A stretch of DNA of 64,000 nucleotides from Geminicoccus roseus DSM 18922 (lineage in GTDB: Bacteria; Pseudomonadota; Alphaproteobacteria; Geminicoccales; Geminicoccaceae): contig NZ_KE386572.1 in the NCBI RefSeq assembly GCF_000427665.1, forward strand, positions 1,698,196-1,762,195. Reading direction: 5' to 3'. How positions within the stretch are numbered: position 1 is the stretch's first letter; each line of letters begins with the position of its first letter. Positions 16,548 through 24,906 of this stretch are shown here, piece by piece. The notes under the pieces were generated by a model. That model had not been told where the DNA came from. It saw only the letters and a program-made list of their open reading frames with translations, and did no database searches. A program made the position numbers and the translations under genes.

Positions 16548-17453
16548 ATGTTGAGGGCCGCCGTGATCGGTGCCGGACATTTCGGACGCTGGCATGTCCA
16601 GAAATGGGCCTCGATGCCAGGAGCGGAACTGGTGGCGGTGGTGGACCGCAACCCCGCTCATGACCGGGGCGAGGGCAGGTTCATGACCGAATGGCAGCCC
16701 TTGCTCGGCAAGATCGGCGCGGTGAGCATCGCCACGCCCACCGAATCTCATGCCGAGATCGCGGCGGCCTTCCTGGAAGCCGGCACCCATGTGTTCGTGG
16801 AGAAGCCGATCACCGGCGACGTCGCCTCCGCTGCCGCCCTGGTGGACCATGCCGAGCGGCTGGGCCGCATCCTCCAGGTGGGTCATGTCGAGCGGTTCAA
16901 CCCGGCCTGGCTGGGTGGCCGGTCCGCGATTCGCACACCCCGTCGGATTTCAATGGTTCGCCAGGCCGCCTTCCAGCCGCGCTCCCTCGACGTGTCGGTG
17001 ATCCTGGACCTGATGATCCACGACCTCGACCTGCTCCTCGACGTCGTGCGCAGCCCGCTCGACAGCCTGGAGGTGATCGGCCAGCCGGTGCTCTCCACCC
17101 GGCTCGACCGGGTCGACGCGCGGCTGCGGTTTGCCTGCGGCACCGTCGCCGATGTCGCCGCCAGCCGGGTGGCCCAGTCGACCGCCCGGCACGCGGTCTT
17201 CCTGGAGCCGGACGGCGGCGCGGTGGAGATCGACTTCCAGAACCGATCGGTCACGAAGGTCACCCCGGCGGAGGGGCGGATGGATGCGGCCATCCAGACC
17301 TTCGAGCCGGTCGACACGGTCCGGGCCGAGCTCGAGGCGTTCACCGCTGCGATCCGGGGCGAGCGGGATTGCGCGGTGCCAGGCCGCTCGGGCCTCGCCG
17401 CCCTGGAGCTCGCGCTCAGGATCGAGGCGGCGGCGCGGCCGCTGTCGGGCTAG
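16548..17453 (+). CDS. Gfo/Idh/MocA family NAD(P)-dependent oxidoreductase
   Basis: A 301-residue dehydrogenase with an N-terminal Rossmann fold (AAVIGAGHFGRWHVQKW, residues ~4-20) and the family motif EKPITGDVASA (the E-K-P lysine) near residue 90. A GHVERFNPAW segment follows, as found in members related to UDP-N-acetylglucosamine or inositol dehydrogenases. No pathway neighbours fix the substrate. ATG 16548 follows a purine-rich GGAAAGGATGGGG; the open frame upstream overlaps the ncRNA promoter and is not used. The 3' end overlaps the convergent hydrolase gene by 38 bp. Confidence 0.85.
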   Translation: MLRAAVIGAGHFGRWHVQKWASMPGAELVAVVDRNPAHDRGEGRFMTEWQPLLGKIGAVSIATPTESHAEIAAAFLEAGTHVFVEKPITGDVASAAALVDHAERLGRILQVGHVERFNPAWLGGRSAIRTPRRISMVRQAAFQPRSLDVSVILDLMIHDLDLLLDVVRSPLDSLEVIGQPVLSTRLDRVDARLRFACGTVADVAASRVAQSTARHAVFLEPDGGAVEIDFQNRSVTKVTPAEGRMDAAIQTFEPVDTVRAELEAFTAAIRGERDCAVPGRSGLAALELALRIEAAARPLSG

Positions 17454-18348
17454 CGCCGCAGGGCTGTCCCGGCCGCTCGCCCTCCAGCACGGCCAGCACG
17501 TCCTGGAACACGACCTCGCGCTGCAGGTCGCGCAGGAGCAGGTGCCAGCCGGCCGGGTAGCGGATCTCCCGGCAGGTGTCGGCCGGCATGCTCGCCACGA
17601 AGGCCTGCTGGATCTGCAGCACGATCACCTGGTCGTTCTCCCCGTTCAGCACGGTGACCGGCAGGCGCAGGCGAGGTCCCAGCCGGGCGGCCTCGTCCAT
17701 CAGCGCGACGATTCCGGCCAGCGCATCGACCCGGGCGCCCGGCAGGTAGAGCGGGTCCTGCCCGAGCTCGATCAGCATCGGGATGTTGTCGGAAGCCAGG
17801 ATGTCGAGGTTGCGCCCGGTCACGACCATGTCCGGGGCCACCATGGCGAGCGTCGCCAGGGCCGCCCGGTAGGTCGGGCCCATTGCGTCGCCGCCCCAGA
17901 CTGCCGGCGCGCTCAGGATCAGGCCGGCCACGTCCAGATTGCCGGCGGCCCGGGCCGCCGCCACGACCGCCACCGCCGCCCCCATGCTCTCGCCCAGGAT
18001 CCAGACCGGCCGGTCCGGGGCTCCGGCCTTGGCGACCCGCACCCGGTGGACCAGGTCGCGCACCAGCTGCTCGGTGCCCGGCCAATAGCCACGGTCGGTC
18101 CGCGCGCCATAACCGGCCTGGTCATAGGCGACCAGCCGGTAGTCCCGCTGGGCCAGCCAGCTCCCCAGGTCGTCGAACGCGGCCTTGCGGTCGTTGAAGC
18201 CATGCAGGGCGATCACCGTGCCGCGCGAAGGGCTGGCCGGCTGGTACACGATCTCCGGCAGCGGCCCGGTCACCGGTGCCGGCGGTGGCGCCATGCCGCT
18301 GCAGCCCGCCAGGAGCAGGATGCCGACCGCGAGTCCCAGGAGCTTCAG
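17416..18348 (-). CDS. Alpha/beta-hydrolase lipoprotein (monoacylglycerol lipase-like), probable CTG start
   Basis: A 310-residue serine hydrolase of the hydrolase_4 type. If translation starts at CTG 18348 the N-terminus is a perfect lipoprotein signal (MKLLGLAVGILLLAGCSG) with lipobox LLAG-C. The catalytic motifs are GESMG (nucleophile serine), NGENDQVI (aspartate) and YPAGWHLLLRD (histidine), the triad order of monoglyceride lipases; LHGFNDRK forms the oxyanion loop. No ATG, GTG or TTG in frame gives a sensible N-terminus. The CTG overlaps the gluQ stop as CTGA, and GGGAG lies about ten bases upstream. It is predicted to be membrane-anchored facing the periplasm. Confidence 0.8.
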   Translation of the reverse strand: MKLLGLAVGILLLAGCSGMAPPPAPVTGPLPEIVYQPASPSRGTVIALHGFNDRKAAFDDLGSWLAQRDYRLVAYDQAGYGARTDRGYWPGTEQLVRDLVHRVRVAKAGAPDRPVWILGESMGAAVAVVAAARAAGNLDVAGLILSAPAVWGGDAMGPTYRAALATLAMVAPDMVVTGRNLDILASDNIPMLIELGQDPLYLPGARVDALAGIVALMDEAARLGPRLRLPVTVLNGENDQVIVLQIQQAFVASMPADTCREIRYPAGWHLLLRDLQREVVFQDVLAVLEGERPGQPCGASPTAAAPPPRS

Positions 18349-19289
18349 ACCACCGGCACTCCCTTGAGCCCCGGGTCGGCATCGGCCGGCGGATCCACCG
18401 CCGGGGTCGACACGTGCCGGAACAGTTCGTCGATCCGGTGGCCGGTATCGCGGAAATGGCGCAGGGTCACGGCCCGGTTGCGCTTGCTCATCCGCTGGCC
18501 GGCCCGGTCGACGATCAGGTTGTGGTGGTAGTAGCGCGGCGTCTTCAGCCCCAGAACCGCCTGGAGCAGGCGGTGGATATGAGTGGCGTGGAACAGGTCC
18601 TCGCCGCGGGTCACCAGGGTGACCCCCTGCAGGGCATCGTCGATCGTCACCGCCAGGTGATAGCTGGTGCGCACGTCCTTGCGCCCGAGCACCACGTCGC
18701 CCAGCGACAGGGGATCGGCCTCGATCTCGCCGGCCCGGCAGTCGAACCAGGTGAGCGGCCCGGTTCGCTCCAGGCAGGCGGCGACGTTCAGACGCCAAGC
18801 GCAGGGCTCGCCCCGCTGGATCCTTGCGTGGCGCTCGTCGTCGGACAGGTCGCGGCACGTGCCGGGATAGATCGGCTCGCCCGAGGGCCCGTGGGGGGCC
18901 CGGCTGGCATCCTCGACCTCCGCCTTGACCTGCTTGCGCGTGCAGAAGCACGGGTAGACCAGCCCCTGCTCCACCAGCCACTCGATCGCCCGCTCGTAGA
19001 CCGGCAGGTGCTCGGACTGCCGGCGCACCGGCCGCTCGAACTGCAGGCCCAGCCAGTTCAGGTCGTCGAAGATGGCGTCGGTGAATTCCGGGCGGCAGCG
19101 CCCGGCGTCGATGTCCTCGATCCGGACCAGGAACCTGCCGCCGCAGAACGCGGCCGCGTCGTGGGCGAACTGGGCGGAATAGGCATGGCCCAGATGGAGA
19201 TAGCCGGTGGGCGAAGGCGCGAACCGGGTCACGCGGACCGGCTCGTCGTCGAACCGTTCGGGCAGTCTGTCCTGACCTGTGAGCGGCAA
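18345..19289 (-). CDS. gluQ: Glutamyl-Q tRNA(Asp) synthetase
   Basis: A 314-residue truncated class I synthetase that attaches glutamate to queuosine at the anticodon of tRNA(Asp). The HIGH-type motif is GYLHLGH, the KMSKS-type motif GQRMSKRN, and the zinc site CFC...YPGTC distinguishes GluQ from GltX; the anticodon-binding domain is absent. TTG 19289 is preferred: AAGGGA lies seven bases upstream. GTG 19310 (21 bases further) or the GTG at VTRFAPSP are alternatives. The much longer open frame upstream is antisense to the esterase. The stop overlaps the CTG start of the downstream hydrolase gene. Confidence 0.9.
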   Translation of the reverse strand: MPLTGQDRLPERFDDEPVRVTRFAPSPTGYLHLGHAYSAQFAHDAAAFCGGRFLVRIEDIDAGRCRPEFTDAIFDDLNWLGLQFERPVRRQSEHLPVYERAIEWLVEQGLVYPCFCTRKQVKAEVEDASRAPHGPSGEPIYPGTCRDLSDDERHARIQRGEPCAWRLNVAACLERTGPLTWFDCRAGEIEADPLSLGDVVLGRKDVRTSYHLAVTIDDALQGVTLVTRGEDLFHATHIHRLLQAVLGLKTPRYYHHNLIVDRAGQRMSKRNRAVTLRHFRDTGHRIDELFRHVSTPAVDPPADADPGLKGVPVV

Positions 19290-19379
19290 ACTCCGGTCCC
19301 TTCCGTTCACAGCGCGTTGCACGCTGGACCCGCGGCCATCATGGTTGGTGAGAAAGACACGCCGCAAGTGCCGAGGAAC

Positions 19380-20042
19380 ATGACCGATCTGCCGAGTCTC
19401 ATTCATGCACCACTGGCCGGTGGACCGCCCAAACATCTGGTGGTCCTGCTGCACGGCCTGGGCGCGGAAGGCGCCGACCTGATCGACCTGGCGCCCATCC
19501 TGGCTCTCTCCCTGCCGGATGCCCTGTTCGTGGCGCCGGACGCGCCGTCGCCCTGCGACATGGCTCCGTTCGGCCGGCAATGGTTCTCGCTGCAGTCGCG
19601 CGCGCCGGCGGACATGGCGGCCGCCATCTCGACCGCCGGCCCGGTCCTTCAGGCATTCCTGGCGGGGCTGCTGGAGCGCCACGGCCTGCCCACCAGCGCC
19701 ATGGCGCTGGTGGGCTTCTCGCAAGGAGCCATGATGGCGCTGCATGCCGGGCTGCGCATGGACCCGCCGCCGGCCGCCCTGGTCGGCTTCTCCGGCAGGT
19801 TCGTCGAGGCGGCGGCGCCGGAATCGCCACCGTCCGGCCGGCCGCCGGTCCTGCTGGTCCATGGCGATGTTGACGACGTCGTCCCCTACGCGGAGATGGC
19901 CGCCGCCGAAGCGGCGCTTGCCCGGCGCTCGGTGCCGGTGGAATGGATCGCCCGCCCGGGCCTGGGCCACGCGATCGACCCGCCGGGGCTGGCCGCCGCC
20001 ACGACCTTCCTCGTCCGCCACCTCACCCCCCGATCTCCCTGA
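19380..20042 (+). CDS. Carboxylesterase/phospholipase family protein
   Basis: A 220-residue cytosolic alpha/beta-hydrolase of the abhydrolase_2 (PnbA/YpfH-like) type. It shows LLHGLGAEGADLIDLAP at the oxyanion loop, GFSQGAMMALHAGLR with the catalytic serine, HGDVDDVVPY with the aspartate and LGHAIDP with the histidine. Members hydrolyse short acyl esters. ATG 19380 is used; ATG 19341 in the same frame would add 13 residues and cannot be excluded. The gene is divergent from gluQ and converges on, and overlaps by 20 bp, the LysR gene. Confidence 0.86.
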   Translation: MTDLPSLIHAPLAGGPPKHLVVLLHGLGAEGADLIDLAPILALSLPDALFVAPDAPSPCDMAPFGRQWFSLQSRAPADMAAAISTAGPVLQAFLAGLLERHGLPTSAMALVGFSQGAMMALHAGLRMDPPPAALVGFSGRFVEAAAPESPPSGRPPVLLVHGDVDDVVPYAEMAAAEAALARRSVPVEWIARPGLGHAIDPPGLAAATTFLVRHLTPRSP

Positions 20043-20889
20043 TCCGGCCGGCATTGGCGAGGATCGCATCGGCCAGGGCGCTGGTCGCGTGGTCCTGGTG
20101 GCCGGGGCCGACCACGACGAACTCGATGCGGCCGAGCGTCGGCAGGTGGCGGGATGCCTCGATCGGCGCCAGGCCCGGCGGGATCAGCCGCGCCGAATGA
20201 GGAGCCAGGCCCAGCCCGGCCATCGCCGCCGCCCGCAGGCCGCTCAGGCTGCCGCTGGTGCAGGCCACCCGCCATGGCCGGCCGGCCTTCTCCAGGGCCG
20301 CGATCGCCAGGGCGCGGGTGATGCTGGGCGGCGGGAACAGGACCAGGGGCAGGGGGGCCTTGGGGTCCGGGCGGATGCCGGGCCGGCCCATCCAGACCAC
20401 CTCCTCTTCCCATGCCACCCGGCCGCGGACGTCGCCCTGCCGCCGCTTCACGAAGATCAGGTCGAGTTCGCCCGCATCGTATTTCTCGTAGAGCACCCCG
20501 CTCAGCCCCACGGTGAGTTCCAGGTCGACCGAGCTGTGCTGCTTGGCGAATTCCGCCAGCACGTCCGGCAGGGTGGACAGAGCGAAATCTTCCGAGGCGC
20601 CGAAGCGCAGATGCCCGCGCAGTTCCGAGCCGGCCAGGAACGCCTCGATCCGGGCGTTCGCGCGCAGGGCGTCGCGGGCCAGCGGCATGATGGCGTCGCC
20701 ATAGGGGGTGAGCGCCACCGCATGGGTGTCGCGGGCGAACAGATGGCGCGCCAGGGCCTTCTCCAGCCGCGCCACGTGCTGGCTGACCGTGGACTGGCCG
20801 AGCCCCAGATGCAGCGCCGCCGCGGTGAAGCTCTTGCGCTCCGCCACCGCCACGAAGGTGCGAAGCAGCACCGGATCGAGCAGTTGCAT
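20023..20889 (-). CDS. LysR-family transcriptional regulator
   Basis: A 288-residue LTTR with an N-terminal winged helix (LLRTFVAVAERKSFTAAALHLGLGQSTVSQHVARLEKAL, core segment residues ~6-45) and a periplasmic-binding-like effector domain. ATG 20889 is preceded by GAGGGACGTGG. It is transcribed away from the SBF symporter gene with a 77-bp gap, the standard layout for an LTTR that controls its neighbour. The effector is presumably the symporter substrate. Confidence 0.9.
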   Translation of the reverse strand: MQLLDPVLLRTFVAVAERKSFTAAALHLGLGQSTVSQHVARLEKALARHLFARDTHAVALTPYGDAIMPLARDALRANARIEAFLAGSELRGHLRFGASEDFALSTLPDVLAEFAKQHSSVDLELTVGLSGVLYEKYDAGELDLIFVKRRQGDVRGRVAWEEEVVWMGRPGIRPDPKAPLPLVLFPPPSITRALAIAALEKAGRPWRVACTSGSLSGLRAAAMAGLGLAPHSARLIPPGLAPIEASRHLPTLGRIEFVVVGPGHQDHATSALADAILANAGRIREIGG

Positions 20890-20966
20890 CCACGTCCCTC
20901 GCCCCGTGCCCTGCGGCTGGTCATCACGATACTGGAATTCTGTTATCGATTCCATTCCATGTCCGG

Positions 20967-22040
20967 ATGACCGATCCTCGAGCCGCCCCCCGAACGACAG
21001 AAAGCCCAGCCTCCGTGTCGATCCGTCCGTTCCTGTCCCGCATGGGGATCGATCCCTACCTGATCGCCCTGATCGCCACCGTGACGCTCGCCTCGCTGCT
21101 GCCCGTCCACGGGCTGGGTGCCGAAATCATGGACAAGGTCGTCTATGCGGCGGTGGCGCTCCTGTTCTTCCTCTACGGAGCCAAGCTGTCGCCCAAGGCG
21201 GTGGCCGCCGGGCTGCTGCACTGGCGGCTGCAGTCGCTCGTGTTCCTGAGCACCTTCGTCCTGTTCCCCCTGATCGGCATCGGGCTGACCCTCCTGCTGC
21301 AGGACGAGCTGCCGCAGGAACTGGTGGTCGGCCTGATGTTCCTGTGCGTGCTGCCCTCCACCGTGCAGTCGTCGATCGCCTTCACCTCGATCGCGCGCGG
21401 CAACGTGCCGGCCGCCCTGTGCAGCGCCTCGATCTCCAACCTGGTCGGGATGTTCCTGACCCCGGTGCTGGTCGGCCTGCTCCTGACCACGAGCGAGTTG
21501 AGCTTCAGCCTCGATTCGATCTGGAACATCGTGCTGCAGCTGTTCGTGCCGTTCCTGGCCGGGCAGGCGGCGCGCCCGCTGATCGGGCGCTGGCTGGAAA
21601 AGCGCAAGCCGGTGGTCTCGCTGGTCGACCGCGGCTCGATCCTGCTGGTGGTCTACGCCGCGTTCAGCGAGGGCATGGTGGCGGGGATCTGGTCGCAGCT
21701 CGAATGGGAGGATCTGGCGATCGTCATCGGCCTGGACGTGCTGATCCTGGGACTGGTGCTGGCGCTCACCACTTTCGTGAGCCGCCGCGGGGGCTTCTCC
21801 AAGGAGGACGAGATCGCGATCGTGTTCTGCGGATCCAAGAAGAGCCTGGCCGCCGGGATCCCGATGGCCAACATCCTGTTCCCCGCCGGCGTGATCGGCA
21901 TGGTGGTCCTGCCGCTGATGCTGTTCCACCAGCTCCAGCTGTTCGCCTGCGCGACCCTGGCGCAACGCTACGCCCGGCGGACCGACGATCCCGCGCCGCG
22001 GCCGGCCGGCGAGACCAGCGCCGTCCCTTCCGCGCCGTGA
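20967..22040 (+). CDS. Bile acid:sodium symporter-like (SBF/YfeH) transporter
   Basis: A 357-residue inner-membrane protein with nine or ten hydrophobic segments. The conserved parts of the YfeH-type SBF family are visible: FFLYGAKLSPKAV after the first helices, LPSTVQSSIAFTSIARGN at the substrate/sodium site, and FCGSKKSLAAGIPMANILFP. These proteins import organic anions with sodium; the substrate for this clade is not established. A divergent LysR gene probably regulates it. The last ~25 residues are a disordered Ala/Pro-rich tail. Confidence 0.86.
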   Translation: MTDPRAAPRTTESPASVSIRPFLSRMGIDPYLIALIATVTLASLLPVHGLGAEIMDKVVYAAVALLFFLYGAKLSPKAVAAGLLHWRLQSLVFLSTFVLFPLIGIGLTLLLQDELPQELVVGLMFLCVLPSTVQSSIAFTSIARGNVPAALCSASISNLVGMFLTPVLVGLLLTTSELSFSLDSIWNIVLQLFVPFLAGQAARPLIGRWLEKRKPVVSLVDRGSILLVVYAAFSEGMVAGIWSQLEWEDLAIVIGLDVLILGLVLALTTFVSRRGGFSKEDEIAIVFCGSKKSLAAGIPMANILFPAGVIGMVVLPLMLFHQLQLFACATLAQRYARRTDDPAPRPAGETSAVPSAP

Positions 22041-22055
22041 TCCCGCAGGGCAGCC

Positions 22056-22085
22056 CCTCGCTCAGACCCGCCTCGCTCAGACCCG
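22056..22085. repeat. Exact 15-bp tandem duplication over the chrR stop
   Basis: The 15-base unit CCTCGCTCAGACCCG occurs twice back to back (22056-22070, 22071-22085). The second copy contains the chrR stop codon on the minus strand; the first copy lies just after it and repeats the stop. Confidence 0.85.
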
Positions 22086-22715
22086 GATGATCCCGTTGAG
22101 CAGGCGCAGGATCGGGTCGGTCAGCTTGCGGCCGGCATCGGTCACCGCCAGGCAGAAGCAGTCCTCGCCCCGCTCCGCCCAGGGGCGGTGGTCGATCGCG
22201 GCATCGGCGATCGCCATGTCGCCGCGCAGGTAGCGCCCGGTATTGTCGCTGTAGGCGCCGCGCACCACCACGGTCAGCTCCAGCCCTTCATGGGTATGCT
22301 TGGGCACCGGCCATCCGGCCTTGAGGCGGAAGAACCGCGTGTCGAAGCCGTCCATGTCGGTGAGCAACGGATACTCGCAGAGCGGTCCGCGCCAGGTCCA
22401 GGGCATGTCGTCCAGCGGGGCCGGCAGGTGCCGCGCCAGGACCGGCGGGATCCCGGATTCCAGGCCATGCATCGGGGGCGGCGGTGGCGGGGGCTCGTCC
22501 AGGCGGGCCAGCATCGCCTCCAGGCTGCCGGGCGCCAGCGGCTCGGGCTTCAGGTCCGCCAGGAACGCACCGCCGATCTCCTCGTAGCCGCGCACAATGC
22601 CGCGGGCCCGGGGGTTCAGGGCGGCATGGGTCGCCACCGCGAGCGCCATCGGCGCCGGCAGTTGCCCCGCAGCGTACCCCATCAGCAGTTCCTGGCGGAC
22701 CTCGTCCATGTCCAT
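22077..22715 (-). CDS. chrR: ChrR-family cupin anti-sigma factor lacking the N-terminal zinc cysteines
   Basis: A 212-residue homologue of Rhodobacter ChrR, which holds the ECF sigma factor RpoE inactive until singlet oxygen is sensed. The N-terminal anti-sigma helix bundle is present (LLMGYAAGQLPAPMALAVATHAALNPRAR), but the zinc-binding H-x3-C-x2-C of the ZAS motif reads H-A-A-L-N-P-R-A: both cysteines are missing and no early histidine replaces H6. The C-terminal cupin keeps its metal ligands (KHTHEGLE and DHRPWAE). It lies 16 bp downstream of the sigma gene, the usual operon order. Confidence 0.88.
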   Translation of the reverse strand: MDMDEVRQELLMGYAAGQLPAPMALAVATHAALNPRARGIVRGYEEIGGAFLADLKPEPLAPGSLEAMLARLDEPPPPPPPMHGLESGIPPVLARHLPAPLDDMPWTWRGPLCEYPLLTDMDGFDTRFFRLKAGWPVPKHTHEGLELTVVVRGAYSDNTGRYLRGDMAIADAAIDHRPWAERGEDCFCLAVTDAGRKLTDPILRLLNGIIRV

Positions 22716-22731
22716 AGTGGCTGCTACGATC

Positions 22732-23316
22732 CTAATCGTTCACGTCGATCATCATCGAGCGCATCTTTCCTAGAGCCAGCCGCAATCGTGACTTCACCGT
22801 GCCGAGCGGCAGGGCCATCTCGTCGGCGATCGTGCTGTGTGACTTTTCCTCGAAATAGAACACCTTCAGGAGCGCTGCCTGGTCCGGCGGCAGGGTCTGG
22901 ACGGCCGCCATGATCTTGTCGCGCATCTCGTTCGCCATCACGACCTCCTCGCCCAGCGGCGCACCATCGGGCTCGCTCTCGATCAGATCGTCGGTCATCG
23001 TCTCGGTGCCGCGGTCGCGGCGGAGCGAATCGATCCGCTTGTTGCGGGCGATCGTGTAGATCCAGGTCGCTGGCGAAGCCAGGCGCCGGTCGTACTGCTC
23101 GGCGCGCCGCCAGACCGACAGCATCGCCTCCTGGCACAGGTCGTCGGCGGCAGGCTCCGTGGCGCCCAGGCGGCGGAGATAGGCTTTGATCCGGGGCGCG
23201 AAATGCTGGAACAGCGCCGCGAACGCCTGACGGTCCTTGCGCACAGCCACCCGCTCGATCAACTCGGCGAAGTCCGTCTCTGGCTGATCGCCCGGAGGCT
23301 GTGGCGCGGTTCCCAT
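22732..23316 (-). CDS. rpoE: RpoE/ECF11-type RNA polymerase sigma factor
   Basis: A 194-residue ECF sigma factor. Region 2 is around DDLCQEAMLSVWRRAEQYDRR and TWIYTIARNKRIDSLRR (-10 recognition); region 4 is LPPDQAALLKVFYFEEKSHSTIADEMALPLGTVKSRLRLALGKMR in segments near the C-terminus (-35 recognition). Pairing with a ChrR-type cupin anti-sigma gene identifies it with the singlet oxygen and peroxide response group. ATG 23316 is used; the in-frame ATG 23394 would add 26 atypical residues. Confidence 0.92.
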   Translation of the reverse strand: MGTAPQPPGDQPETDFAELIERVAVRKDRQAFAALFQHFAPRIKAYLRRLGATEPAADDLCQEAMLSVWRRAEQYDRRLASPATWIYTIARNKRIDSLRRDRGTETMTDDLIESEPDGAPLGEEVVMANEMRDKIMAAVQTLPPDQAALLKVFYFEEKSHSTIADEMALPLGTVKSRLRLALGKMRSMMIDVND

Positions 23317-23415
23317 CCCGGCAATCTGCGTGGCGTCCCGCCTGCATTCAAGATGCTGCCGCCAAGACTGCGACAGCCGTGTGCGGCCGCCCACATCCGG
23401 ACGGCCCGCAGGCGG

Positions 23416-24816
23416 TCAGCCGGTCTGGACCGCCTGTTTCCACTGCGCCTGATAGTCCTCGAGCCCGGGGATCCGGGCGGGTGCCACCGGGGTGAGCGCG
23501 ATCGTCGGGGTCGGCCGCACCAGCCGCCAGTGCAGTTCCGCGGCTCCAAGGGCGGTGCTGTCGGGCTCGGACGAGCAGCTCAAGGGCTGCGGCGCCCGCA
23601 GGGCGGCCAGGATCGGCGCGTACTGGCGGTCCTTGGCGAGGCCGCCGGCCAGGATCAGCTGCGACTTGCTCTTGAGCAGGTCGAGAACGACGTCGGTACC
23701 GAGCGCCACGTACAGGGAGGCCAGCGCACGGGCCTCGTTGGCGTCGGCGAGCGGGGGACCCACCACCCGGCCCTTGCCGCCGGTGCCCGGGAAGGTGTCG
23801 CCGTTCATGTTGAAGGTCGGCAGGGCCATGGTGCCCCGGGCGATCAGCCGCGCGACCGTGGCCTCGTCCGGCTCCGCCCCGCCCGGCCCCATGAGCTGGG
23901 AAACCAGGTCGAACTCGCGGCCGGCCATGAACCGCGCGGTGGCGACCGGCTTGCCGGTGAAGTCGGTGTTGCTGACCATGTCGCGCGCCGGGTCGAGCTC
24001 GCCCAGCGGCAGGTCGGTGTCGAAGGTGATCAGCCAGGTGCCGGACGAGAGCAGGGTGAAGTGCTCCAGCCCCGCCATCCGGTAGCGGCCGTAGTCGGCG
24101 TTGCTGTCATGGATGCCGACCCGGACCGGCGTCCCGGTCGGGACGCCGGTAGCCTCGGCAATCTCCGGGCGGATCCTGCCCAGCACATCGCCGGCGCGCA
24201 GCCGCTTGGGAAACAGCCGGTCGAATCCAAACTTGCGGGCGACGCTCGACCACTCGCCGGTGGAGGTGGCGATCAGCTGGGTCTGGGCGCCGAGCGCGCA
24301 CTGTTCCCAGGCAAGCTCGCCGGTGAGCCGGAACCCCCAGTACTGGCCGAGCGGCACCACCGTGGCGACCTTGGCAAACTGCTCGGGATGTTCCCGCCGG
24401 GCCCGCCAGAGCTGGCGCGCCAGCAGCATCCCGTTCGGCGCCACCGAGCAGAAGGTCTCGTTGAACGGCGGCGCCTCCCGGGCGTAGCTCTCGATCACGT
24501 CGGCCGAGTGCTCGTCCTCGTAGTCCATGATCGGGAAGGCCAGCTCGCCCTGCGCATCCAGCATCGCGCAGGTCGACCCGTAGGCGGTCGGCACGATCGC
24601 CACGACGTTGACCTGCCGGGCCAGGTCGCGAAGCGCCTCCATCAGCCAGGCCTCGGTCGCCTCGACGTCGGGATGCTGCCAGGGCGGTCCCGGCAGCGGC
24701 CGGTTCGGGGCGCGGCTCTGCCCCAGGATCGTTCCTTCGGTATCGATCGCGAGGAGCTTCATGTTGGTCTTGCCGACATCGAGCACCAGCACCGCGTCCC
24801 GCTGTCCTTCGCTCAT
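23416..24816 (-). CDS. FGGY-family sugar kinase (fuculose/rhamnulose kinase-like)
   Basis: A 466-residue FGGY kinase with the N-terminal phosphate motif VLDVGKTNMKLLAID (residues ~11-25), variant of D-x-G-T-x-x. Further conserved parts are YGSTCAML, GIHDSNADYGRYR, LLSSGTWLI and the C-terminal nucleotide segment LILAGGLAKDRQYAPIL. The D-V-G-K-T-N variant is typical for deoxy-sugar kinases of alphaproteobacterial rhamnose/fucose pathways. It is divergent from a class II aldolase gene, so kinase and aldolase probably work in sequence on L-fuculose or L-rhamnulose. ATG 24816 has a strong GAGGGAGG site. Confidence 0.85.
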   Translation of the reverse strand: MSEGQRDAVLVLDVGKTNMKLLAIDTEGTILGQSRAPNRPLPGPPWQHPDVEATEAWLMEALRDLARQVNVVAIVPTAYGSTCAMLDAQGELAFPIMDYEDEHSADVIESYAREAPPFNETFCSVAPNGMLLARQLWRARREHPEQFAKVATVVPLGQYWGFRLTGELAWEQCALGAQTQLIATSTGEWSSVARKFGFDRLFPKRLRAGDVLGRIRPEIAEATGVPTGTPVRVGIHDSNADYGRYRMAGLEHFTLLSSGTWLITFDTDLPLGELDPARDMVSNTDFTGKPVATARFMAGREFDLVSQLMGPGGAEPDEATVARLIARGTMALPTFNMNGDTFPGTGGKGRVVGPPLADANEARALASLYVALGTDVVLDLLKSKSQLILAGGLAKDRQYAPILAALRAPQPLSCSSEPDSTALGAAELHWRLVRPTPTIALTPVAPARIPGLEDYQAQWKQAVQTG

Positions 24817-24906
24817 CCCGACCTCCCTCGGATCCTGATCTGTTGACAGGTGCCCTGGCCGCAGCCCAGCCTCCGCCTCACTTGGGGGCAGGGGATTGGC
24901 AGGAAC

